Below, in pieces: positions 1-5,698 of a stretch of DNA of 7,022 nucleotides. The notes beneath the pieces are model-generated. The model had not been told where the DNA came from and did not search any database. It saw nothing but the letters and a program-made list of their open reading frames with translations. The stretch's first letter is position 1; each line of letters opens with the position of its first letter. Both the position numbers and the translations under genes were made by a program. The stretch is from Candidatus Avimonoglobus intestinipullorum (lineage in GTDB: Bacteria > Bacillota > Clostridia > UBA1381): NCBI GenBank assembly GCA_018714645.1, contig DVND01000014.1, positions 1 to 7,022 of the forward strand, written 5' to 3'.

Positions 1-244
1 CGCTGAGCAGGATAATTTTAATATCCGGATATAGCTGCTTCGCTTTTTGGGACAATTCCAGCCCGGTGATATCCGGCATCTTGATGTCGGATATCATAAT
101 GTCAAACCGGCGCTGCTTGAGCATCTTTAACGCTTCTGCGCCGCTGTTGCAGGCTTCCGCCATGATCCCCAGCCGGCTCCAGTCGTAAATTTCCAAGAGG
201 GCTCCCGTCACTTCTTCCTCGTCATCCACCAAAAGCATACGCAT
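1..244 (-). CDS. Response regulator, receiver domain (partial, C-terminus beyond window)
   Basis: This is the N-terminal 81 residues of a two-component response regulator; the rest lies beyond the left edge. The receiver signature is clear: hydrophobic MLLVDDEEEV start with the acidic pair D7/D8, phosphoacceptor D53 in the motif ISDIKMPDITGLEL, and conserved S81 at the end of beta-4 (KIILLS). The ATG at 244-242 is preceded by AAGGAGG (259-253) with an 8-base spacer, which fixes the start. It lies 24 bases downstream of the histidine kinase stop codon on the same strand, so the two are co-transcribed and almost certainly cognate. Kinases of this LytS/YesM type usually pair with YesN-type regulators carrying an AraC-family DNA-binding domain; that output domain is not visible here, so the assignment is inference. 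Acts in the cytoplasm as the phosphorylated output of the pair. Confidence 0.93.
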   Translation of the reverse strand, partial: MRMLLVDDEEEVTGALLEIYDWSRLGIMAEACNSGAEALKMLKQRRFDIMISDIKMPDITGLELSQKAKQLYPDIKIILLS

Positions 245-268
245 TCCCCTCGCCTCCTTTTCCTCTGG

Positions 269-2038
269 CTATTCAATTTCCCAATCAGCGGGCAGGACAA
301 TCTCCACACAGGCGCCGCCGTCTGCATTATAAAAGAAAATATCGCCCTGGTCCTGATAAAACAACTGGATCCGCGTGCGGATATTCCGCAGGGCAAAGCT
401 CTTTTTGAACGCGTCTGCCTGTTCTGCCCCCTGTACATAGCGGGTGATCTGCTCCGCATCGAATCCGCCGCCGTTATCCGTAACCTTAAAAATAATTTTA
501 TCCCCGAACCGTATCCCGGAAACTACAATCCGCCCCTCTTCCTTGCTGCGGAAAATCCCATGCACGATGGCATTCTCCACCAGGGGCTGCAGCAGTAATT
601 TTGGGATTTCAAAGCCATAAATTGACCTGTCCACTTCAATGATACATTGGAACGGCTGGCTGTACCTGTATTTTTCTATCGCCACATAATTCTCAATGTG
701 GGCGATCTCCTTTTCCACCGTGGTAATATCGCTGCCCTGGTTCAGTGCCAGCCGGAAATACCGGGCCAGCCGCTGCACCATATCCGAGCTTCTTTCCTTG
801 TCCCCCCGCATAATTTTAATGTAAATGGAATCCAAGGTATTATACAAAAAATGCGAATTAATTTGCTGCTGCAAAGCGCGCAGCTCCGCCTTGGATTTTT
901 TCCTGCTCTCTGTTTCCACTGCCTGCATCAGCCGCTCTACGCTGTCTAACATATCGTTGAATTTGTTCGTTAAAATACCAATCTCGTCCTGCCGGGCTAA
1001 ATCCTTCCCCCAAAACCGGGCGTCCACCTGTCCGTTTTCCACTTGATGCATGACATACCGCAGCTTATTAATGGGGGATGTGATGTTTTTTATGGTAAAT
1101 ACAATGATCAGGACGGCCAAAATCAAACCGCCCAAAATCGCCGCCAGCATACTGATTACAAAAAACATATTATTCTGAAACAGGTTCTCCTGCGGAACCA
1201 CGCCAACAAGCCGCCACCCGTTCACAGGAAGTTCTCCGCAGACAATCCTTTGCTTTTTTCCGCCAATTTCAACCGGTTCATCTTTATTGTACTGCTGTGT
1301 GTTGATAAACTCCATGGCTTCGGCAAACAACTGCGGTTCCACTTGCGTAATGGACGCCTGGCCATCTGTTATAAACAGGGCAGAGCCCGGCCCCAAATTC
1401 AATCCCTTCAGTTCATTTTCAAAATACTCCTGCCGCAGATTCACAGCCAGTACCCCTAAGCTTTCCTGCCGTGAATCCGTAATCTCCTTTAAAATACCGA
1501 CCACTTGATGATCCTTGTTCACAAACAATTCCTGTTCATAAGGCTGATACCAGAGTACCTGGCCGTTGTTTTCCACACACGCCTGGTACCAATCCAGACG
1601 GGTAAAGTCTACATCTGCCAGCCGGTTGACCGGCGTTTCATAAAAAATTTTGCCGTCCCGCCGAACAAATACAATGCTCTCAATCACCTTTACATTATGC
1701 AGCCGCTCTTCCCCAAATTTCCTGGACATTTTCATAAAATCGCTGATGTCATCGCCGCCGCTTTTCCCTTGGGCAATATCCACAAAATCCCTGTCAATTT
1801 CAATATAGTTGAATTGATTCAGCGTAAATTCCAGCCGCTCATTGATCTTATCCGCCAGCTGGCGCACGGATTCTGCGGTTTGCCCGGCGCCGTTGCTGAC
1901 GACAACGCGCTTTACGCCGTAATATATGCCGCAGCAAAGTATGGCTTCTGTAACGATAATCATCAGAACCCCCATAAACACCAACTGTTTATTAATGCTT
2001 TGCCGCAGAAACCGTATCCCCCACATCACCATCACCAT
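269..2038 (-). CDS. Sensor histidine kinase, YesM/LytS-like (Cache-HAMP-HisKA_LytS-HATPase)
   Basis: A 589-residue membrane sensor kinase. Order of parts: short cytoplasmic N-terminus, TM1 about residues 19-42, a large extracytoplasmic dCache-like sensor (about 43-290, with an LDWYQACVEN motif near 148 typical of Cache domains), TM2 about 291-316, HAMP about 317-372, the His_kinase domain with phosphoacceptor H396 in NSHFLYNTLDSI, and a C-terminal ATPase with N-box LLQPLVENAIVHG (N489) and G1 box DNGGGF (521-526). The usual second glycine box (GxGL) reads SFAL at 547-550. YesM-type kinases often sense carbohydrates or small extracellular ligands, but the ligand cannot be told here. The start is uncertain: the first five codons alternate ATG and GTG, directly after an in-frame TAG, with no good ribosome binding site. 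It is the first gene of the operon with the response regulator. Confidence 0.95.
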   Translation of the reverse strand: MVMVMWGIRFLRQSINKQLVFMGVLMIIVTEAILCCGIYYGVKRVVVSNGAGQTAESVRQLADKINERLEFTLNQFNYIEIDRDFVDIAQGKSGGDDISDFMKMSRKFGEERLHNVKVIESIVFVRRDGKIFYETPVNRLADVDFTRLDWYQACVENNGQVLWYQPYEQELFVNKDHQVVGILKEITDSRQESLGVLAVNLRQEYFENELKGLNLGPGSALFITDGQASITQVEPQLFAEAMEFINTQQYNKDEPVEIGGKKQRIVCGELPVNGWRLVGVVPQENLFQNNMFFVISMLAAILGGLILAVLIIVFTIKNITSPINKLRYVMHQVENGQVDARFWGKDLARQDEIGILTNKFNDMLDSVERLMQAVETESRKKSKAELRALQQQINSHFLYNTLDSIYIKIMRGDKERSSDMVQRLARYFRLALNQGSDITTVEKEIAHIENYVAIEKYRYSQPFQCIIEVDRSIYGFEIPKLLLQPLVENAIVHGIFRSKEEGRIVVSGIRFGDKIIFKVTDNGGGFDAEQITRYVQGAEQADAFKKSFALRNIRTRIQLFYQDQGDIFFYNADGGACVEIVLPADWEIE

Positions 2039-2055
2039 CTATTCTGCAATATCCG

Positions 2056-2064
2056 ATTATACCA
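2056..2064 (-). promoter_or_regulatory. Extended -10 promoter of the sensor kinase operon
   Basis: Read on the minus strand, TGGTATAAT is a perfect TATAAT (2061-2056) with the TGn extension. No acceptable -35 hexamer stands 16-18 bases upstream, which is common for extended -10 or activator-dependent promoters. The expected transcript start is near 2049, giving a leader of only about 11 bases before the first ATG at 2038. Confidence 0.65.
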
Positions 2065-2074
2065 TAAAAATTTC

Positions 2075-2103
2075 TGCATGACTTATTTCAAGCAAATTGC
2101 ATG
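2075..2103. repeat. TGCATG direct repeat, 23-base period, upstream of kinase promoter
   Basis: TGCATG occurs at 2075-2080 and again at 2098-2103 (CATGCA on the strand of the kinase), 23 bases apart or roughly two helical turns. The nearer copy overlaps the place where a -35 element would be. The layout fits a pair of half-sites for an activator, possibly the adjacent regulator itself, but six-base identity can arise by chance. Confidence 0.35.
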
Positions 2104-2137
2104 TATATCACGCCGTTTTCTGCCTGCTCCCATTCGG

Positions 2138-2194
2138 TACGGCCGTATTACCGGCGGTATACCTATTATTAGTCACAAAACCTGATACTATCAG
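2138..2194. promoter_or_regulatory. Cluster of short palindromes upstream of sensor kinase
   Basis: Three perfect dyads lie within 57 bases: TACGGCCGTA (2138-2147), GGTATACC (2156-2163), and CTGATA-C-TATCAG (2182-2194). They sit 75-135 bases upstream of the kinase -10 and outside any gene. They could be operator sites; no regulator family is recognised from them. Confidence 0.3.
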
Positions 2195-2206
2195 TTTAAC
2201 ACAAAT

Positions 2207-2232
2207 AAAAAATCGCCGCTATGTAGCAGCGA
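2207..2232 (-). terminator. Intrinsic terminator of the ybaK-like gene
   Basis: On the minus strand an 8-bp stem (TCGCTGCT paired with AGCGGCGA, one G-U pair) with an ACAT loop is followed by six U (2212-2207) and a further U-rich stretch. It lies about 110 bases after the stop codon of the editing gene and stops transcription before the kinase operon. Confidence 0.75.
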
Positions 2233-2297
2233 CATGAAAAATGTGCACTAATCCGCTTTTTACCCTAAGGTTTTCCGGCTTTTCACCGTTCCAATGT

Positions 2298-2334
2298 CCT
2301 CCCGGAGGCAGGGGGGCCCGCAAACACCCCTGCC
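2298..2334 (-). other. GC-rich hairpins in the ybaK 3' untranslated region
   Basis: Just after the stop codon, GGCAGGGG (2307-2314) and CCCCTGCC (2327-2334) are perfect complements with a 12-base loop. An alternative dyad CCTCC-C-GGAGG (2298-2308) shares bases with the first arm, so the two structures compete. There is no U-tract next to either, so this is not the terminator itself. Confidence 0.5.
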
Positions 2335-2341
2335 AACCGGT

Positions 2342-2824
2342 TCACTCTGAAGCATCCGCCCATCCCTTGCATACATCCACCATGCCCACGGCGTTGGAGT
2401 ATCGCATCAGCTCGTCCATTTTCAATTCGATCGCGCTGTTGCTGCTGCCGCAGGCCGGATAAACGGACTCAAACCGCTCCACAGACTTGTCCACATATAC
2501 CGGGACCCCCGGCCTGATTCCAAAAGGGCAAACGCCGCCCACGGCATGCCCCACCAGCCGCTCCACGTCGTCGAAGGGGAGCATCCGCGGCTTCATGCCG
2601 AACTGTTCCTTGAATTTACGGTTGTCTACTTTGGCGTCGCCGGCGGCAACTATGAGGATACAGCCCTCCCCATCCTGAAAAGCCAGCGTTTTTGCAATGC
2701 GCTCCGGCGCGGTGCCCAGCGCCTGCGCTGCCAGTTCCACAGTGGCGCTGGATACATCAAATTCCCGGATCCGCCCCTCCATGCCGAACTGTTTAAAATA
2801 TTCCCGTACCTGTTCAATTGCCAC
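2342..2824 (-). CDS. ybaK: YbaK/EbsC family protein (aminoacyl-tRNA editing domain)
   Basis: A 160-residue single-domain protein of the tRNA_edit (YbaK/ProX) family. Relatives hydrolyse mischarged tRNA in trans, for example Cys-tRNA(Pro); the exact substrate here is not shown by sequence. Visible marks are the N-terminal FDVSSATVELAAQALG segment, the family lysine in IAKTLAF (K45), AAGDAKVDNRKFKEQFG (61-76), the glycine-rich VGGVCPFG loop (95-102) and CGSSNSAIEL (125-134). The start chosen is GTG at 2824, giving V/M-AIEQVREYFKQFG, because AAGGAG (2839-2834) is then 9 bases upstream. The ATG two codons earlier (2830) has only 3 bases after AAGGAG but cannot be excluded; a TTG further upstream (2875) lies inside the promoter and is rejected. 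Monocistronic, divergent from tcdA. Confidence 0.92.
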   Translation of the reverse strand: MAIEQVREYFKQFGMEGRIREFDVSSATVELAAQALGTAPERIAKTLAFQDGEGCILIVAAGDAKVDNRKFKEQFGMKPRMLPFDDVERLVGHAVGGVCPFGIRPGVPVYVDKSVERFESVYPACGSSNSAIELKMDELMRYSNAVGMVDVCKGWADASE

Positions 2825-2846
2825 GTTCATCCACTCCTTCCCACGA

Positions 2847-2875
2847 ATTATACCAGATTTTTCCCGCAAAAGCAA
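2847..2875 (-). promoter_or_regulatory. Sigma-A promoter of the ybaK-like gene
   Basis: On the minus strand TTGCTT (2875-2870), a 17-base spacer and TATAAT (2852-2847) with the TGG extension form a near-consensus promoter. The transcript should start near 2840, immediately before the AAGGAG ribosome binding site, so the leader is about 16 bases. Confidence 0.75.
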
Positions 2876-2885
2876 CCGTTTTTAT

Positions 2886-2914
2886 TTGACTTCTTTCCGT
2901 AAATATGCTACAAT
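2886..2914 (+). promoter_or_regulatory. Sigma-A promoter of tcdA
   Basis: TTGACT (2886-2891), a 17-base spacer and TACAAT (2909-2914) with a TG extension (2906-2907). GGAGGG at 2926-2931 is the ribosome binding site, 7 bases before the ATG. The -35 elements of this and the divergent ybaK promoter are only about 10 bases apart, back to back. Confidence 0.8.
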
Positions 2915-2938
2915 CCAGCCAGAACGGAGGGATTCAAA

Positions 2939-3649
2939 ATGGAATTTTTGCAAAGGACTGCGCTGCTCCTTGGCGCGGAGGCTTTAGAAAAACTGAAACA
3001 CGCGCGGGTCGCCGTATTCGGCATAGGCGGCGTGGGCGGGCACGCGGCGGAGGCGCTGGTGCGCTCCGGCGTAGGCGCCGTCGACCTCATCGATCACGAC
3101 ACCGTGTCCGAATCCAACCTGAACCGGCAGCTGCTCGCCCTGCGCAGCACCATCGGGATGCTGAAGACCGACGCGGCAAAACAGCGATTCCTGGATATCA
3201 ACCCGGATTTAATCCTCCGTACCCACAACGTCTTTTTTACCCCCGAAACCGCACCCTTGTTCCATTTTCAGGATTACTCCTATATCATCGATGCAATCGA
3301 CACCGTATCGGGGAAAATAGAACTGGCTGTCAGGGCGCAGGAGGCGGGCGTACCCATCATCAGTTCCATGGGGGCGGGCAACAAGCTGGACCCCACGCAA
3401 TTTGAAGTGACAGATATTTATAAAACCACCGTCTGCCCCCTGGCACGGGTGATGCGGCGGGAACTGAAGGCCCGCGGCGTCAAGGGGCTGAAAGTGGTGT
3501 ATTCGAAAGAACAGCCTATCAGGCCAAACGCCGTGCCCGCCGCCGCAACCGGCACGGCCAAACGCCAGACTCCCGGAAGCGTCGCCTTTGTCCCATCCGT
3601 TGCGGGATTGATTGCGGCGGGGGAAGTGGTGAAAGACCTGATCCAATAA
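2939..3649 (+). CDS. tcdA: tRNA threonylcarbamoyladenosine dehydratase (TcdA/CsdL, E1-like)
   Basis: A 236-residue ThiF/MoeB/HesA-superfamily enzyme. TcdA uses ATP to cyclise t6A at position 37 of ANN-decoding tRNAs to ct6A. Seen in the protein: nucleotide-binding loop GIGGVGG (28-34), acidic IDHD (51-54), the SNLNRQ motif (59-64) with the conserved arginine and glutamine, K76 in the MLKTD segment, IIDAIDT (116-122), and the TcdA-type stretch SSMGAGNKLDPTQFEVTDIY (142-161), followed by CPLARVMRRELKARG. The last part and the absence of a MoeB-type zinc-cysteine set separate it from ThiF and MoeB. Length suits the shorter TcdA forms. The ATG has GGAGGG 7 bases upstream. It stands alone between a divergent promoter and a terminator. 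Confidence 0.93.
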   Translation: MEFLQRTALLLGAEALEKLKHARVAVFGIGGVGGHAAEALVRSGVGAVDLIDHDTVSESNLNRQLLALRSTIGMLKTDAAKQRFLDINPDLILRTHNVFFTPETAPLFHFQDYSYIIDAIDTVSGKIELAVRAQEAGVPIISSMGAGNKLDPTQFEVTDIYKTTVCPLARVMRRELKARGVKGLKVVYSKEQPIRPNAVPAAATGTAKRQTPGSVAFVPSVAGLIAAGEVVKDLIQ

Positions 3650-3683
3650 AAAAACAAACCGCCGAAACGGTTTGTTTTTTTTT
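3648..3683. terminator. Bidirectional intrinsic terminator shared by tcdA and glyA
   Basis: A perfect 14-bp stem (3648-3661 with 3668-3681) has a six-base loop (CCGAAA). The core pairs are CAAACCG with CGGTTTG; outside them seven A pair with T. The plus strand ends in nine T (3675-3683) for tcdA; the A run at 3648-3654 gives the U-tract for glyA coming from the right. Both stop codons touch the hairpin. Confidence 0.92.
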
Positions 3684-4923
3684 ACGCATACAGCGGATGC
3701 TTGTCGCACAATGTTTTCACCCTTTGGCGGATTTCCTCCTGGGAATTGTCAAAGTCCGTAATCGCCAGCTTGATCAGCTTCGCGATTTCCTCCATATCCG
3801 CCTCCACAAAGCCTCTGGAGGTAGTTGCCGGCGTCCCGATACGGATGCCGCTGGTGATGAACGGGCTCTTGGTATCAAACGGGATGGCATTCTTATTGAC
3901 GGTGATCCCCACTTCGTCCAGCATGTGCTCCGCTTCTTTCCCCGTCACATCCATATCCGTTAAATTCACAAGCATCAGATGGTTGTCCGTCCCGCCGGAA
4001 ACCAGCTTGAACCCTTCTTTTATCAACCCTTCTGACAGCGCCTTTGCATTTTTCACAACCTGCTGCTGATACGCCTTAAACTCCTCGGTCAGCGCTTCTT
4101 TAAAGCAAACTGCCTTCGCCGCAATGACGTGCATCAGCGGGCCTCCCTGGATCCCCGGGAAAATAGCCTTGTTCATCAGCTTTGCCAATTCTTCGTCCCG
4201 TGTCAGGATCAGGCCGCCGCGGGGGCCACGCAGGGTCTTATGGGTGGTCGTCGTCACCACGTCGGCATAGGGCACCGGATTCTGGTGCAGCCCCGCTGCC
4301 ACCAGCCCCGCGATATGTGCCATGTCCACCATGAAATATGCGCCGGCCTCTTTCGCGATTTCCGCAAACTTTTCAAAATCAATCTTGCGCGGGTACGCGG
4401 ACGCGCCCGCCAAAATCAGCTTCGGCTTATGCTCCAGCGCCAAACGGCGGACTTCTTCATAATCGATGGTGTTATCGTCTTCAGAAACGCCGTAAGGCAC
4501 AATGTTAAAATACTTGCCGGACATGTTGACCGGGCTCCCATGGCTCAGATGGCCGCCGTGGGCCAAACTCATGGACAGCACCGTATCCCCCGGTGTCAGC
4601 AGCGCAAAAAACACCGCCATGTTCGCCTGTGCGCCGGAGTGGGGCTGTACGTTCGCGAAATTGGCGCCAAAAATCTTGCAGGCGCGCTCTATCGCGAGAT
4701 TTTCCGCAACATCCACCCATTCGCAGCCGCCGTAATAGCGCTTGCCGGGATACCCCTCCGCGTATTTGTTTGTCAGCGGCGTCCCCATGGCATCCATAAC
4801 CCGCTTCGATACAAAGTTTTCAGAAGCAATCAGCTCAATTTTGTGCTGCTGTCTGGAAATTTCGCCCTGGATCGCAGCGTGCAGCTCCGGGTCAAACCCT
4901 TTTAATTCCTCAAGTTCAAACAT
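3682..4923 (-). CDS. glyA: Serine hydroxymethyltransferase
   Basis: A 413-residue PLP enzyme, full length for bacterial SHMT. It interconverts serine plus tetrahydrofolate and glycine plus 5,10-methylene-tetrahydrofolate in the cytoplasm, feeding one-carbon units to purine, thymidylate and methionine synthesis. Hallmarks: LIASENFVS (31-39), NKYAEGYPGKRYYGG (52-66), HSGAQANMAVF (95-105), VDMAHIAGLVAAG (199-211), the PLP-lysine motif TTTTHKTLRGPRGG with K229, and SGIRIGTPATTSRG (358-371) with the carboxylate-binding arginine R361. The ATG at 4923 is chosen because GGGAGG lies about 9 bases upstream and the product starts MFELEELKGFDPEL like its family; an in-frame extension to 4989 runs through the promoter region and is rejected. 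The leader is too short for a riboswitch. Single gene ending in the shared terminator. Confidence 0.98.
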   Translation of the reverse strand: MFELEELKGFDPELHAAIQGEISRQQHKIELIASENFVSKRVMDAMGTPLTNKYAEGYPGKRYYGGCEWVDVAENLAIERACKIFGANFANVQPHSGAQANMAVFFALLTPGDTVLSMSLAHGGHLSHGSPVNMSGKYFNIVPYGVSEDDNTIDYEEVRRLALEHKPKLILAGASAYPRKIDFEKFAEIAKEAGAYFMVDMAHIAGLVAAGLHQNPVPYADVVTTTTHKTLRGPRGGLILTRDEELAKLMNKAIFPGIQGGPLMHVIAAKAVCFKEALTEEFKAYQQQVVKNAKALSEGLIKEGFKLVSGGTDNHLMLVNLTDMDVTGKEAEHMLDEVGITVNKNAIPFDTKSPFITSGIRIGTPATTSRGFVEADMEEIAKLIKLAITDFDNSQEEIRQRVKTLCDKHPLYA

Positions 4924-4954
4924 TGATTTTTTCCTCCCGTACATTAATACAACT

Positions 4955-4983
4955 ATTATATATGGAAATAAAAGAAATCGCAA
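4955..4983 (-). promoter_or_regulatory. Sigma-A promoter of glyA
   Basis: On the minus strand TTGCGA (4983-4978), a 17-base spacer and TATAAT (4960-4955). The start of transcription is expected near 4948, about 25 bases before the ATG. It is back to back with the nth promoter, with only eight bases between the two -35 elements. Confidence 0.75.
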
Positions 4984-5011
4984 GTACAATCTTGCTTTTT
5001 TCCGGAAAAAA
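4980..5011. repeat. Two dyads inside the glyA/nth divergent promoter
   Basis: GCAAG-TACAAT-CTTGC (4980-4995) lies between and across the two -35 elements, and TTTTTTCCGGAAAAAA (4996-5011) is a perfect 16-bp palindrome in the nth promoter spacer. The first dyad may partly follow from two similar -35 hexamers facing away from each other. No known operator consensus is recognised. Confidence 0.45.
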
Positions 5012-5020
5012 ATATATAAT
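4992..5020 (+). promoter_or_regulatory. Sigma-A promoter of nth-hinT
   Basis: TTGCTT (4992-4997), a 17-base spacer and TATAAT (5015-5020). The spacer contains most of a perfect palindrome (4996-5011). The transcript should begin near 5027, giving a leader of about 29 bases. The ribosome binding site in front of nth is weak (GGTGG, 5047-5051). Confidence 0.75.
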
Positions 5021-5055
5021 GGTACATATTAAATACGAAACTGTGTGGTGGAAAC

Positions 5056-5697
5056 ATGAGAAAAACAGAAACCGTTGCCGAAATCCGTAAAATATTTGAC
5101 GCGGTCTATCCGGACGTGCAATGCTCGCTCAACTATAAAACGCCCCTGCAAATGCTGATTGCGACGCAGCTGTCCGCCCAGTGCACGGATGCGCGGGTCA
5201 ACATTGTGACAGGGCCGCTGTTTGAACGGTACAAGACCGCGGAGGATTTCGCCAACGCCGATATCCTGGAATTGCAGGGCTATATCCGCTCGGCGGGATT
5301 TTATAAAAATAAATCGAAAAACATCATCGCCTGCTGCCGCCGGCTGGTGGACGTCTACGGCGGCGAAGTCCCCGATAACATGGAGGATTTGCTGACGCTG
5401 GCGGGCACAGGGCGCAAAACCGCGAACCTGGTGCTGGGCGATATTTTCAACAAGCCTGCCGTGGTGGTGGACACGCACTGCATCCGCCTCACCAACCGCA
5501 TCGGCCTGGTAAAAGAACAGGACCCGGTCAAGATTGAATTTGCGCTGAAGAAAATCGTGCCGGAGGACTATCAAAACCGCTTCTGCCACCAGCTGGTGAT
5601 GCACGGCCGGGCCGTATGCCCCGCGCGCAGCCCCAAGTGCAGCACCTGCCCCATTCAAGCATTCTGTAAAAAAATAGGCGTTAAAGGAGGAAAATAG
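5056..5697 (+). CDS. nth: Endonuclease III (DNA N-glycosylase/AP lyase)
   Basis: A 213-residue base-excision repair enzyme that removes oxidised pyrimidines and cuts the abasic strand by beta-elimination. The family's features are all present: the segment LLIATQLSAQ-like (residues 34-42, IATQLSAQC), the helix-hairpin-helix LAGTGRKTAN (115-124) with catalytic lysine K121, catalytic aspartate D139 in VVVDTHC, and the C-terminal [4Fe-4S] ligands C188, C195, C198 and C204 with the canonical CX6CX2CX5C spacing. The hairpin reads LAGTG where most relatives read LPGVG, a mild change that keeps the glycines. Start: ATG with a weak GGTGG upstream. First gene of an operon with the HIT gene, whose ribosome binding site lies inside the end of nth. 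Confidence 0.97.
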   Translation: MRKTETVAEIRKIFDAVYPDVQCSLNYKTPLQMLIATQLSAQCTDARVNIVTGPLFERYKTAEDFANADILELQGYIRSAGFYKNKSKNIIACCRRLVDVYGGEVPDNMEDLLTLAGTGRKTANLVLGDIFNKPAVVVDTHCIRLTNRIGLVKEQDPVKIEFALKKIVPEDYQNRFCHQLVMHGRAVCPARSPKCSTCPIQAFCKKIGVKGGK

Positions 5698-5698
5698 A

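Larger units (their letters stand above)
2039..2341. other. Intergenic region between ybaK-like gene and sensor kinase (303 bases, no gene)
   Basis: No convincing coding sequence or known RNA family was recognised on either strand. Reading leftwards (the direction of both neighbours) it holds: the ybaK 3' untranslated region with a GC-rich hairpin (2298-2334), an intrinsic terminator (2207-2232), three short dyads (2182-2194, 2156-2163, 2138-2147), a TGCATG direct repeat (2075-2080 and 2098-2103) and the kinase extended -10 (2056-2064). Open frames crossing it on the plus strand are continuations of antisense shadows of the kinase gene. Confidence 0.7.

Noticed and set aside
2021..2039. CATCACCATCACCAT run that reads as a histidine stretch on the plus strand
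   Set aside because: It looks like a His-tag, but it is the reverse complement of the ATG/GTG repeat at the kinase start; the antisense frame is not a gene and nothing else suggests an engineered construct.
1505..2185. Long open frame on the plus strand opposite the sensor kinase, ending in the intergenic region
   Set aside because: It is antisense to a well-supported kinase, its product matches no family I recognise, and it lacks a ribosome binding site. It is a shadow frame.
2207..2341. Known structured RNA (SRP RNA, cobalamin or c-di-GMP riboswitch) downstream of ybaK
   Set aside because: I compared the conserved cores I know, such as the SRP tetraloop region and the cobalamin box, and none is present.
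4129..4905. 258-codon open frame on the plus strand opposite glyA
   Set aside because: glyA is certain and the antisense product is rich in His, Arg and Gln with no recognisable family, as expected for a shadow frame.
4924..4948. Riboswitch in front of glyA (glycine or tetrahydrofolate)
   Set aside because: The predicted leader is only about 25 bases, too short for either aptamer, and no aptamer core is visible.
4924..4989. N-terminal extension of glyA to an upstream in-frame start
   Set aside because: It would place the coding start beyond the -10 and -35 of the glyA promoter and add a hydrophobic segment absent from SHMT; the ATG at 4923 has a good ribosome binding site.
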